Origin: Candidatus Poribacteria bacterium
Lineage (GTDB): Bacteria > Poribacteria > WGA-4E > WGA-3G
DNA length: 64,000 nt
NCBI GenBank assembly: GCA_028820635.1
Contig: JAPPIG010000068.1
Location: 1-64,000, forward strand
Reading direction: 5' to 3'
The notes below the pieces were generated by a model. That model saw nothing but the letters and a program-made list of their open reading frames with translations. It did no database searches and had not been told where the DNA came from. Made by a program: the position numbers and the translations under genes. Shown here piece after piece: positions 7,783 through 15,683 of the stretch. The first letter of the stretch is position 1. Every line of letters starts with the position of its first letter.

Positions 7783-10038
7783 TTATATTTTTCCCATCGC
7801 TTTTAAGAGGCGGTCAGGCGACATCGGCAGTTCAGTCATACGGATACCAACTGCATCATAGATAGCGTTGGCAATTGCAGCAGGCGGCGGCACAATCGGC
7901 ACTTCACCGACACCACGCACACCGTAAGGATGTCCGGGATTCGGCACCTCTACGATAACAGCATCAATCATCGGCAGGTCTAAGCAGGTCGGCATACGAT
8001 AATCAAGGAAACTGGCATTTGTCATTTCGCCTTCGTCGTTGTAGATATATTCCTCATTCAATGCCCAACCGATACCTTGAACAACACCACCTTGTATCTG
8101 TCCCTCAACATAACTCGGATGGATGGCTTTTCCAGCATCCTGTGTTGCGGTGTAGCGTAGAATTTCAACCTTACCGGTTTCTTCGTCCACTGCCACATCA
8201 ACGACGTGGGTAGCAAATGCACCACCAGCACCCGCGGGATTCATTGTGGCTCTGCCGACAACGGGACCGCCAGTTTCACCAAGCCTTGCAGATAGGTCCC
8301 GGAAACTAATCTGTTCCTCTTTACCGTTAATAGATGAGAATTCGCCATCAGTGAACTGCACATTAGCCTCATCAACGTCCCAGAGTTTTGCGGCGCGTTC
8401 AATCATCTGTCGGACCACATCCTGTGCTGCTTCATAAGCAGCATAGCCGGTTGCGTAAGTTGTACGGCTTCCACCCGTCACAGCAGTGTAACCGATGGAG
8501 TTGGTATCAACGACAGTTGGATTGACGGATTCGGCGGGAATGCCGAGTACTTCCGCTGCTTGCATTGCAATTGAAGCACGCGTGCCGCCAATGTCCGTGG
8601 AACCTTCAACGAGGTTAACTGTGCCGTCAGGATTCACGTTGATCGTAACGCTGGATTCCAAACCGATGTTAAACCAGAAACCAGAGGCAACACCACGTCC
8701 ATGATGTTTTTTGCCATTTGGTGCGGTGTAATGTGGGTGCGATTTCGCTGCCTCGACTGTTTCTATGAAACCAATACGCGGAAAAACCGGTCCATCTGCC
8801 CGATGGTCTCCCTCTTTTGCGCCATTCATAAGACGAATCTCAAGCGGATCTATGTTCAGTTCTTCCGCGAGTTCATCAATAACTGTTTCCGAGCCGAAGG
8901 CTGCGTTTGTTGCACCAGGAGCTCGATAAGGTGCAGTTTTTGGCTTATTCACAACAACGTCGTAGCCATCAATTAAGACATTCTCAGTGTTATAGGGTGC
9001 GAAGATACACATTGCACCTGCACCGACTGGTGAGCCGGGATACGCGCCCGCTTCAAAAGCCATAGATGTCTGGGCAGCAGTTATCTTGCCATCTTTGGTT
9101 GCACCCATTTTCACCGTGATATAAGAGGCAGGTGTTGGTCCTGTGCCTTCAAATACATCTGCGCGATTCATGAGAACTTTAACAGGTTTTCCAGTTTTCT
9201 TCGCAAGCAGTGCTGCGACAGGTTTAATGTAAACGTTAATCTTACCACCAAAACCGCCGCCGATCTCCAACGGAACCACTTTGATTTTAGAAATGGGATA
9301 TTGCAAAATTTCAGCGAGTTGTTCACGGACGGTGAATGCACCTTGTGTGCTACACCATACCGTCAGCTGTCCATCTGGATTGTATAGTGCGGTAGCATTG
9401 TGCGGTTCAATATAACCTTGATGGACAGTGCCTGTAACAAATTCGCGTTCAATAACGATGTCAGCTTCGTCAAATCCTTTTTCAATGTCTCCTTTTTTAA
9501 ACTGGATGTGACTGGCGACGTTGCTCGGTTTGTCACCTGTTTCGCCAAGCGAAGATGTTCTTATGTTTTCATGAATAATGGGTGCATCTGGTTCCATCGC
9601 TGCGCGCACTTCTAACACAGGCGGCAGCACCTCATATTCAACATCAATCAGTTCGCATGCCTCTTCGGCAATATGCGGGTCAGTTGCAGCGACAGCGGCA
9701 ATGGCGTGCCCCTTATAGAGAGCTTTATCGCTGGCTAAAATGTTATCGCAAAGATATTTGAGACTAACTGCACCTTCCCCAAGGTCTGCTATTTTGTCCT
9801 CTGCCTCAGGCAGGTCTTGCGCAGTGACAACACCTTTAACACCGGGATGTGCTTCGGCACGGCTTGTGTCAATTGAGACGATTCGTGCATGGGCATGTGG
9901 ACTCCGTAACACTCTGCCGTGCAGGAGTCCGGTAATCTGAAAATCTGCTCCATAAATTGCCCTACCGGTGACTTTATCCACGCCGTCATGCCGAATAGGG
10001 CGAGTTCCGATAACTTTATATTCCTTTTTTTCAGACAT
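7783..10038 (-). CDS. Xanthine dehydrogenase-family hydroxylase, molybdopterin-binding subunit
   Basis: This 751-aa subunit should hold the Mo-cytosine dinucleotide or Mo-pterin cofactor and catalyse hydroxylation of an N-heterocycle, aldehyde or similar substrate. Visible landmarks are the N-terminal 'GVDKVTGRAIYGADF', 'EIGGGFGGK', 'PYRAPGATNAAF' and near the end 'GVRGVGEVP', which carries the catalytic Glu. I start it at MSEKKEYK (10038), which has GGAG about 8 nt upstream and begins 14 bp after the 2Fe-2S gene; a longer frame reaching 10311 overlaps that gene and is spurious. It forms an operon with the 2Fe-2S gene and probably the MoaD-like gene. Substrate is unknown. Confidence 0.92.
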   Translation of the reverse strand: MSEKKEYKVIGTRPIRHDGVDKVTGRAIYGADFQITGLLHGRVLRSPHAHARIVSIDTSRAEAHPGVKGVVTAQDLPEAEDKIADLGEGAVSLKYLCDNILASDKALYKGHAIAAVAATDPHIAEEACELIDVEYEVLPPVLEVRAAMEPDAPIIHENIRTSSLGETGDKPSNVASHIQFKKGDIEKGFDEADIVIEREFVTGTVHQGYIEPHNATALYNPDGQLTVWCSTQGAFTVREQLAEILQYPISKIKVVPLEIGGGFGGKINVYIKPVAALLAKKTGKPVKVLMNRADVFEGTGPTPASYITVKMGATKDGKITAAQTSMAFEAGAYPGSPVGAGAMCIFAPYNTENVLIDGYDVVVNKPKTAPYRAPGATNAAFGSETVIDELAEELNIDPLEIRLMNGAKEGDHRADGPVFPRIGFIETVEAAKSHPHYTAPNGKKHHGRGVASGFWFNIGLESSVTINVNPDGTVNLVEGSTDIGGTRASIAMQAAEVLGIPAESVNPTVVDTNSIGYTAVTGGSRTTYATGYAAYEAAQDVVRQMIERAAKLWDVDEANVQFTDGEFSSINGKEEQISFRDLSARLGETGGPVVGRATMNPAGAGGAFATHVVDVAVDEETGKVEILRYTATQDAGKAIHPSYVEGQIQGGVVQGIGWALNEEYIYNDEGEMTNASFLDYRMPTCLDLPMIDAVIVEVPNPGHPYGVRGVGEVPIVPPPAAIANAIYDAVGIRMTELPMSPDRLLKAMGKI

Positions 10039-10051
10039 AAGGACGCTCCTT

Positions 10052-10522
10052 TTACGTAGCTGCGGCTGCATCAAGTACAGCGCGGACGATTTTATCGTAA
10101 CCGGTACAGCGGCATAAATTTCCTGCCAACCAGTATCGGACTTCGTGTTCTGTCGGGTTGGGGTTTTGATCAAGTAAGGCTTTTGCACTGATAATAAAAC
10201 CAGGTGTGCAAATACCGCATTGAAGCGCGGCATTTTCAAGGAATGCATCTTGAATCGGATGCAATTTATCTGGGTCAGCAAGTCCCTCAATGGTCTCAAC
10301 AGATTTACCATCAGTTTCTACGCCGAGAACAAGGCATGAATTGACGAGTCTGCCATCAAGGATAACACTGCATGCCCCACAATTCCCGTTATTGCATCCT
10401 TCTTTTGCACCAGTGAGGTGGAGTTCATCTCTGAGGACTTCCAGTAGACTTTGCCGAGGTTCGCAGAGAAATTCCACCGCTTCACCATTTATTGTGGTTT
10501 GAACGTGCGATTTTCTCGCCAT
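10052..10522 (-). CDS. (2Fe-2S) subunit of xanthine dehydrogenase-family hydroxylase
   Basis: This is a 156-aa CoxS/XdhC-type electron-transfer subunit. The N-terminal ferredoxin cluster is seen in GCNNGNCGACSV with the fourth Cys in 'VNSCLVL'. The C-terminal helical cluster is seen in 'CGICTPGF' and 'LCRCTGY'. It should pass electrons from the Mo site to the FAD subunit. Length is normal for the family. It ends 14 bp before the Mo subunit start. The FAD subunit that should complete the complex lies 1.2 kb upstream on the same strand, separated by debris. Confidence 0.93.
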   Translation of the reverse strand: MARKSHVQTTINGEAVEFLCEPRQSLLEVLRDELHLTGAKEGCNNGNCGACSVILDGRLVNSCLVLGVETDGKSVETIEGLADPDKLHPIQDAFLENAALQCGICTPGFIISAKALLDQNPNPTEHEVRYWLAGNLCRCTGYDKIVRAVLDAAAAT

Positions 10523-10719
10523 AATATCGGTTTCCTTTCGTATTTATAGTAGATTTTGAATTACTTCGGCACGCTGCGGTAGGCATGGTTAAGTACCTTG
10601 TCTACCACAGAGTGTCTGAGGCACTGCATGCCACACACATGCTGCTTTGATTTGTCAATGAATTGCGCGACTTCAAACGCCGCAATTCTAAGAAAATGTT
10701 CGCTTATTTTCATAATTCA
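10523..10719. other. Intergenic, repeat debris
   Basis: No gene is seen. It contains TCAATGAATTGCGCGACTTC, related to the fragment near 2325, and a GCATG-rich stretch. It lies within the broken part of the molybdenum hydroxylase operon. Confidence 0.5.
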
Positions 10720-10911
10720 CTATTTTAGAATAAGCATTTTACGAGTAGCCGTGAAATCGTCCGCTGTCAATGTATAAAAATAGAGACCGCTTGCCACAGA
10801 CTCACCTACGGCATTCCTACCGTCCCAATACGCCGCACGGGAACGGCTCCGATATAGGTGTTTATCTATAGTGACGGTTCCACCGTGTCGTCCTTCGTTT
10901 ACTCCGAATTT
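10720..10911 (-). pseudogene. Remnant FlgD-Ig C-terminal tail of a lost secreted protein
   Basis: The open frame has no start codon and reads EGRHGGTVTIDKHLYRSRSR, then AAYWDGRNAVGESVASGLYF and ATRKMLILK before TAG. This matches the C-terminal end of the two intact FlgD-Ig proteins at 54135 and 56102 (AxYWDGRN, VASGxYFY, TRR[ML]). The body of the gene is missing. It must be a leftover of an insertion or deletion that broke the molybdenum hydroxylase operon. Confidence 0.85.
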
Positions 10912-10930
10912 TCAAATAGTAAAATCCAAA
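10901..10930 (-). repeat. Fossil copy of the 3' end of the gene at 11096
   Basis: On the minus strand it reads LLFENSE-stop, close to LFFENSE-stop at the end of the gene at 11096-11608. A further fossil lies at 11646-11700. Confidence 0.55.
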
Positions 10931-11095
10931 ATATGTTTACATCTCAATGAACAACAATCCCTACACCATAACGCTGGCGCAGGTTTCCTAACCTCGCCAA
11001 TGTGAAGGTAATTGTGGATTTCACAAAATCTACCCGCTGTTGGTAAGTTTATTGTTTAGTCCCTGTAGTTTCGCCGATTTTTTGATCACAATCCG

Positions 11096-11608
11096 TTACT
11101 CCGAGTTTTCAAAAAATAACTCGTTGATTACAATTGCCAGCATCCCTGAGACGACACATCCGATTAAATATCCCCGATCTATATATTGTCCTCTGAGCTG
11201 TCGGCTTCTTTTTTTGTAGACATCTGTGTAAACAGCAATATATTCAGGCGATTTTCCGAGGAGACGCTCAGGGGGTGGCGTTGGTTGATGCCTACGAATC
11301 AAAACGTGGCGGCCTAAGTAAGCAGATGTCAAACCAACACAGAACCCGCATGCTTGCGGGCCGCTGAAGAGCGAGCTTCTTGAGGATTGAGGACCGAATG
11401 AACCAGCCACAAGACCTAATGTAGTGAGTAGCGGAAAAGCACAACCAGTGCCCATCCATAACTCCTTATTCAAATTAGCCTCAGCATCCTGTTTGGCTTG
11501 GCCCTCTGCTGGAATTTGCTGGGCAAGGGTTGTCAAAGGCAAACTAAGCAAAAGCATCACCATGACAAATGCCAATAATGATGAACAGGGCATTAAATTC
11601 GTTTTCAT
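11096..11608 (-). CDS. Hypothetical protein with signal peptide and two hydrophobic segments
   Basis: About 170 aa. A signal peptide is clear (MKTNLMPCSS, hydrophobic core, cleavage near LAQQ). Two further hydrophobic stretches follow: a Gly-rich segment around GCAFPLLTTLGLVAG and a late one around YLIGCVVSGMLAIVI. A basic loop lies between them. I start it at 11608, where AGAAGGAGATTTT precedes the ATG; the longer frame begins with a GTG 10 codons upstream without support. It sits between the FAD and 2Fe-2S subunit genes of the hydroxylase and looks like an intruder. I do not recognise a family. Confidence 0.65.
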   Translation of the reverse strand: MKTNLMPCSSLLAFVMVMLLLSLPLTTLAQQIPAEGQAKQDAEANLNKELWMGTGCAFPLLTTLGLVAGSFGPQSSRSSLFSGPQACGFCVGLTSAYLGRHVLIRRHQPTPPPERLLGKSPEYIAVYTDVYKKRSRQLRGQYIDRGYLIGCVVSGMLAIVINELFFENSE

Positions 11609-11638
11609 AAAATCTCCTTCTACCGGTTTTTTGATCAC

Positions 11639-11748
11639 AATCCCTTACTCCGAGTTTTCAAAAATAAATGTTGTCAATTACAATTGCCAGAACCCGTTGA
11701 TAAGGGATATGGGGGTTGGGGAAATGCGTCCATCCCGTCTCATTAGAA
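11639..11748 (-). repeat. Second fossil of the same gene's 3' end
   Basis: GATCACAATCCCTTACTCCG through CAATTGCCAG repeats, with indels, the 3' end of the gene at 11096 (same words at 11086-11132). On the minus strand it reads VLAIVID, then breaks frame before ENSE. It suggests a tandem duplication of which only one copy survived. Confidence 0.75.
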
Positions 11749-12627
11749 TTACGCTGCGTCCCTGACTCTTTGGATTGCTCCATTAAGTGCACGTCGCGTC
11801 AGTACACCAACGAGATGTGTCCGTTGTTCAGCAGTGCCGCGCATGTCACTAATCGGGCGGGCGATAGCTTGTGCGGCTTGTGCTGCCTCGTCTATAGTGG
11901 CATCAGAGATTTCTTTACCGGCAAGTAGCGCGCTTGCCTCTTCGGCAAAGAGCGGCGTGGGTGCTACAGCAGCGAGCGCGATCCGGGCAGAGACTATACG
12001 TTGTTTTGCTTCATCTAACACGACAGCAGCACCTGCCCCAACGACTGCAATATCCATTTCGTTGCGCGGGATAAATCTAAGATAATAGGAGCTGGAATTT
12101 TGCAGTGGAGTTGGTATTTTTATAGAGACAAGTATCTCACTTTTCCCGAGTACAGTCTGCCCGGGAGCGGTGCAGAAATCTTCAACAGGTATTTCGCGTT
12201 CACCGTTTGGACCTGCGATAACACAGGTAGCGTTTAAGACAATTAGTGGCGGTATACAATCAGCAGCGGGTGAAGCATTGCAAAGATTACCTCCTACCGC
12301 AGCGCGCCCCTGAATGGCGGTGCCTCCGATGATTATGGTTGCATCTACCAAACCGGGATATGCCTCGCAAATCGCATCAACAGCATAAACCTGATAACAC
12401 GGCACTGCTGCGCCGAGGGTCAACCCTGTTTCTGCGTCATAATCTAATACGTTGACTTCCGGAATGGATTTGATGTCTATCATCCAGTCAAGCGTTCTTC
12501 TCCCCTCTCTTGCTTGAACGATTAGATCAGTGCCTCCCGCCAAGATTCGGGCTTGGTCTCCCTTTTCGTCAAGCAATGCGACAGCTTCGGATACCGTTTT
12601 TGCTGCGATATATTCAAATGCTTGCAT
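11749..12627 (-). CDS. FAD-binding subunit of xanthine dehydrogenase-family hydroxylase
   Basis: This is a 292-aa CoxM/XdhB-like flavoprotein. The FAD-binding words are visible: 'ILAGGTDLI' near residue 30 and 'AAVGGNLCNASPAADCIPPL' near residue 110. It carries electrons from the 2Fe-2S subunit to the final acceptor. The ATG at 12627 has AAAGGAGAT with 8-nt spacing; a GTG two codons upstream is too close to that site. A promoter lies just upstream. It is likely the first gene of the operon, with the 2Fe-2S, Mo and MoaD-like genes further down. Confidence 0.92.
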   Translation of the reverse strand: MQAFEYIAAKTVSEAVALLDEKGDQARILAGGTDLIVQAREGRRTLDWMIDIKSIPEVNVLDYDAETGLTLGAAVPCYQVYAVDAICEAYPGLVDATIIIGGTAIQGRAAVGGNLCNASPAADCIPPLIVLNATCVIAGPNGEREIPVEDFCTAPGQTVLGKSEILVSIKIPTPLQNSSSYYLRFIPRNEMDIAVVGAGAAVVLDEAKQRIVSARIALAAVAPTPLFAEEASALLAGKEISDATIDEAAQAAQAIARPISDMRGTAEQRTHLVGVLTRRALNGAIQRVRDAA

Positions 12628-12677
12628 AGACACAATCTCCTTTCATTGATATTGAATAAACTGTCATTTTTAATTTG

Positions 12678-12705
12678 ATTATACCACATATACGAAAAGA
12701 TGCAA
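12678..12705 (-). promoter_or_regulatory. Sigma-70-type promoter for the Mo hydroxylase operon
   Basis: On the minus strand TTGCAT (12700-12705) and a perfect TATAAT (12678-12683) are 16 nt apart, about 50 bp before the FAD subunit start. Confidence 0.65.
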
Positions 12706-12783
12706 GTTTTTTCGTTAGTGTCAACCCACATAAATTGGATATTTTTCAGAAGTTGTGCTATTCTTTAACAGAAGGAGGGAACT

Positions 12784-13284
12784 ATGCGAAAATTGTGGAT
12801 AAAGCGCACTATACAGATTTGCGGATGTGTTATGCTCTGCTGCGTGTTTGCAGTGGCACAGAAAAATGAGGACCCTGCAAAGGAAGGCATTACTTTGGCT
12901 GACCTCGGTGTAACATCGGAACAGAAAACCCAAATTGATGCAATGTGGAAACTAAAACGACAGAAACATACACAAGCAGTCAAAGACTTGAAGACCTTGA
13001 ATCGGTTTGTGAAAGATTCGCTTATGAGTGAAAAAGAGATACAAGAGACACTGAAGAAATTCCGCACGAAACGGAAAGAGATGCAGGTTCAGATTGATAA
13101 GGCAGAGGAAGCGTTAATAAAGACCTTGTCGCCACGAGCACAACTCCATCTAACAGTTTTAGGTATTTTGGATAACGGGTTGCCTCGTAGGACGATGAGA
13201 ACACAGGCAAATAAAACGGCAGGACAGAAAAACAGCGATGCTCCAACACCTGCTGAACAATCGCAGGACAAGACACCGCAATAA
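12784..13284 (+). CDS. CpxP/Spy-like periplasmic protein
   Basis: This 166-aa protein has an N-terminal signal peptide ending near AVAQ and is otherwise almost all helical and charged. The order 'LGVTSEQKTQID', basic helices and later 'LSPRAQLHL' recalls the LTxxQ repeats of the CpxP/Spy/ZraP family of periplasmic chaperones and metal sensors, though the LTxxQ words are weak. The C-terminal ~30 residues are low-complexity. GAAGGAGG lies upstream of the ATG. It ends 3 bp from the 3' end of a convergent tRNA gene. Function is inferred only from fold-level resemblance. Confidence 0.7.
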   Translation: MRKLWIKRTIQICGCVMLCCVFAVAQKNEDPAKEGITLADLGVTSEQKTQIDAMWKLKRQKHTQAVKDLKTLNRFVKDSLMSEKEIQETLKKFRTKRKEMQVQIDKAEEALIKTLSPRAQLHLTVLGILDNGLPRRTMRTQANKTAGQKNSDAPTPAEQSQDKTPQ

Positions 13285-13287
13285 AAA

Positions 13288-13363
13288 TGGTGGAGGATAC
13301 CAGACTTGAACTGGTGACCCCTTGCATGCCATGCAAGTGCTCTCCCAACTGAGCTAATCCCCC
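13288..13363 (-). tRNA. tRNA-Ala (anticodon GGC)
   Basis: The minus strand gives a full cloverleaf. The acceptor GGGGGAU pairs with AUCCUCC, followed by A and an encoded CCA. The D arm is AGCUCAGUUGGGAGAGC, the anticodon stem CUUGC/GCAAG encloses AUGGCAU, and the T arm is CCAGUUCAAGUCUGG. Anticodon GGC reads Ala codons GCC and GCU. Confidence 0.95.
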
Positions 13364-13382
13364 ACTTGATTTAACTTTTTTA

Positions 13383-13411
13383 ATGATAACATATATCCAC
13401 GTAAAAAGCAA
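13383..13411 (-). promoter_or_regulatory. Promoter for tRNA-Ala
   Basis: On the minus strand TTGCTT (13406-13411) and TATCAT (13383-13388) are 17 nt apart, 20 bp before the tRNA 5' end. Confidence 0.5.
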
Positions 13412-13437
13412 ATAAATTTAAGTTTTTCAGGGAAATT

Positions 13438-14271
13438 ATGAAAAATAGCGAAACTGATACATTTTTTTATTTTGCGGATCAGCCAGATACTGAAGTAGGA
13501 CTCGCAATCGGTGCGTTACTTATTGCACAGAGCGAATACCCGGATGTTGATATTGACGACTACCTTCAGAAGTTAAATGAAATGGCGGATGAAGTCCGGG
13601 AAAGAATATCTGAAACGGCACCACCCCACGAACAGATTGCTGAATACAATCGTTATTTCTTCACGGAAAATAGGTTCAAAAGAGAGATTGTCGGCTTTTA
13701 CGAACCTGCTAACAACTACCTCAACGATGTGATTGATAGAAAAACCGGAATAGATGTAACTCTCTATGTGTTATATATTGAAATCGGCAGGAAAGCGGGA
13801 TTGCCACTTTCTGCTATCAATGTACCCTCCCATTGTATTGTTAAATATAAATTAAAGCATTTCGATATTTTCTTAGATTTAGGTGACGAAGGGCGAATTA
13901 TATCAGAGGAAACACTCCAAGAAAAATTAGAAATTGTATATGGTGAAGAGGCTGATTTGCAGCGTAGATCGCTCAATGAAGATGCGAATAAGGAGACGTT
14001 AGCACGGATTTTACGTAATTTGGCACGGATATATACCGATGAGAACGAACACGACAAAGCCATTCAAGCACTTAAACGCATCACATGGCTTACACCACAA
14101 TATATGACCCCGTATCGTCGCCTTGGAAATCTCTTTTATCAGGTGGGCAGTTATAATGAAGCGTTAACGGCATTTGAGACATATTTAGATGGTATAGAGA
14201 GTCCGTCAAACGAAGAACATGTGATTGAAAATATTCGGACGCTCCGAAGGATACTTGCAAAGATGAATTAG
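13438..14271 (+). CDS. SirB1-family transglutaminase-like/TPR protein
   Basis: This 277-aa protein fits the SirB1 (Transglut_core2) family. The core block is 'NNYLNDVIDRKTGIDVTLYV' around residues 101-120, then 'GRKAGLPLSAINVPSHCIVK'. The C-terminal third (about 185-270) contains two TPR-like helical pairs, e.g. 'LARILRNLARIYTDENEHDK' and 'PYRRLGNLFYQVGSYNEALT'. Family members are cytosolic with poorly known roles. It starts 74 bp after the divergent tRNA gene and ends 11 bp before the HEAT-methyltransferase gene, so it is probably co-transcribed with it. Confidence 0.82.
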   Translation: MKNSETDTFFYFADQPDTEVGLAIGALLIAQSEYPDVDIDDYLQKLNEMADEVRERISETAPPHEQIAEYNRYFFTENRFKREIVGFYEPANNYLNDVIDRKTGIDVTLYVLYIEIGRKAGLPLSAINVPSHCIVKYKLKHFDIFLDLGDEGRIISEETLQEKLEIVYGEEADLQRRSLNEDANKETLARILRNLARIYTDENEHDKAIQALKRITWLTPQYMTPYRRLGNLFYQVGSYNEALTAFETYLDGIESPSNEEHVIENIRTLRRILAKMN

Positions 14272-14282
14272 AGGAGTTCCCA

Positions 14283-15683
14283 ATGATTACCAAGACCGAA
14301 ATTGCCAGCGAAAAATTAAATCCTAATTCTCCTTTTTTTTCTGTTGTCCTCGCGCCAACCAATGAAGAACAGCAGCTGCTTTTTACGCTTAAAAATCTCG
14401 GCAAACTTCCCGATGGCTTTGATGGTGAATTGTTTGTACCTTTGCTGGAACATCGCAACCCGAAAATTCGGTGTCTCGCTGTCAAAAATGTTGGAAAGTT
14501 AAAAGACATAAGTTTTTTGACGAAACTCGTCGCGTTTGCCAAAGCAGAAAAAAACACAATCGCTCGCCGTGAAGCGGTATCAGCAATAGGTAGACTCAAA
14601 ACTGAAAATGCAATTCCGATTTTAACACAGTTTACCACGGACGCTGATCCAAAAATTATACTGCAGGCACTACGGGGATTGCTTTACTTCAGAGAACATC
14701 CTGACGTAAAAACAGCGTTAACCTCACTTGCAGAACACCCTAACGAAATGATTCGGGAACAAATAACGAAGGAACTGAAGGTCCGTGGACAGACAGAATC
14801 CCCCAAAACGCGAAACCATCCTGCCAGTCCAGAAGCACTTAAAAATGTGATGGTCCGTGCCGATGTTCAGGATGTTTTAAAAATTATTCCAGACGAGTCA
14901 GTCCATCTTACTTTTACATCTCCACCGTACTACAATGCGCGCGACTACACCATTTTTCCGAGTTACGAGGCGTATCTTGATTTTTTGACTGCTGTATTCA
15001 GGGAAACACATCGAATTACTAAAGAGGGAAGATTCTTTGTCCTTAATACATCACCTGTTATTGTGCCGCGCATTAGTCGTGCCCATTCCAGCAAACGATA
15101 TGCAATCCCTTATGACATTCACCCGCGCCTTACAGAAATCGGATGGGAGTTTATTGACGACATTGTATGGGTAAAACCAGAATATGCTGCGAAGAATCGG
15201 AATGGCGGATTTTTCCAACACCGTAAACCTCTTGGTTACAAAGCAAATTCACTTACTGAAAGTGTAATGGTGTATCGCAAAAAAACAGATAAGTTGATTG
15301 ATTGGAATCTACGCCAGTATGACGACGAAACAATTGCCGCAAGTAAAGTAATGGGTAAATATGAAAAAACAAACGTTTGGCAAATCAATCCAGCAACAGA
15401 TAAAGTTCACCCTGCAATTTTTCCACCTGAGTTGGCTGCGCGCGTTATTAAGTTTTATTCTTTCAAAGGGGACCTTGTCTTTGACCCATTTGGAGGCAGT
15501 GGGACTGTTGGATACGTTGCCCTCGCCCACGAGAGAAATTATTTTCTCTGTGAAAAAGAAGCGGAATATATTGAACGTGCAGAGCAGATGCTTAATACCT
15601 CTCTATTTTCTGCCGCAAATCCTCGAATTCTTTCGCTTACTGAATTAAAATCTGATATAGCAGCGGAGATTCAAAAACTATGA
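14283..15683 (+). CDS. HEAT-repeat/DNA N4-cytosine methyltransferase fusion
   Basis: This is a 466-aa two-part protein. Residues ~20-170 are HEAT or PBS-lyase-like helical repeats ('LFVPLLEHRNPKIRCLAVKN', 'AIPILTQFTTDADPKIILQA'). Residues ~190-450 are a beta-class DNA methyltransferase: motif IV TSPPYYNARDY (SPPY at 213-216) precedes motif I FDPFGGSGT (400-408). SPPY favours N4-methylcytosine over N6-methyladenine. It overlaps the next gene, a restriction endonuclease, by 4 bp (ATGA), forming a type II R-M pair. GAGG lies before the ATG. A HEAT N-terminus is not a standard part of m4C enzymes as I know them. Confidence 0.88.
   Translation: MITKTEIASEKLNPNSPFFSVVLAPTNEEQQLLFTLKNLGKLPDGFDGELFVPLLEHRNPKIRCLAVKNVGKLKDISFLTKLVAFAKAEKNTIARREAVSAIGRLKTENAIPILTQFTTDADPKIILQALRGLLYFREHPDVKTALTSLAEHPNEMIREQITKELKVRGQTESPKTRNHPASPEALKNVMVRADVQDVLKIIPDESVHLTFTSPPYYNARDYTIFPSYEAYLDFLTAVFRETHRITKEGRFFVLNTSPVIVPRISRAHSSKRYAIPYDIHPRLTEIGWEFIDDIVWVKPEYAAKNRNGGFFQHRKPLGYKANSLTESVMVYRKKTDKLIDWNLRQYDDETIAASKVMGKYEKTNVWQINPATDKVHPAIFPPELAARVIKFYSFKGDLVFDPFGGSGTVGYVALAHERNYFLCEKEAEYIERAEQMLNTSLFSAANPRILSLTELKSDIAAEIQKL

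Noticed and set aside
10039..10311. 91-residue N-terminal extension of the Mo subunit
   Set aside because: It lies in another frame of the 2Fe-2S gene; the family N-terminus and a ribosome-binding site support the start at 10038.
13022..13411. 129-aa minus-strand frame containing GLAQLGEHLHGMQGV
   Set aside because: This peptide is the well-known false translation of a tRNA gene on its coding strand; the frame crosses tRNA-Ala and the antisense of the CpxP-like gene.
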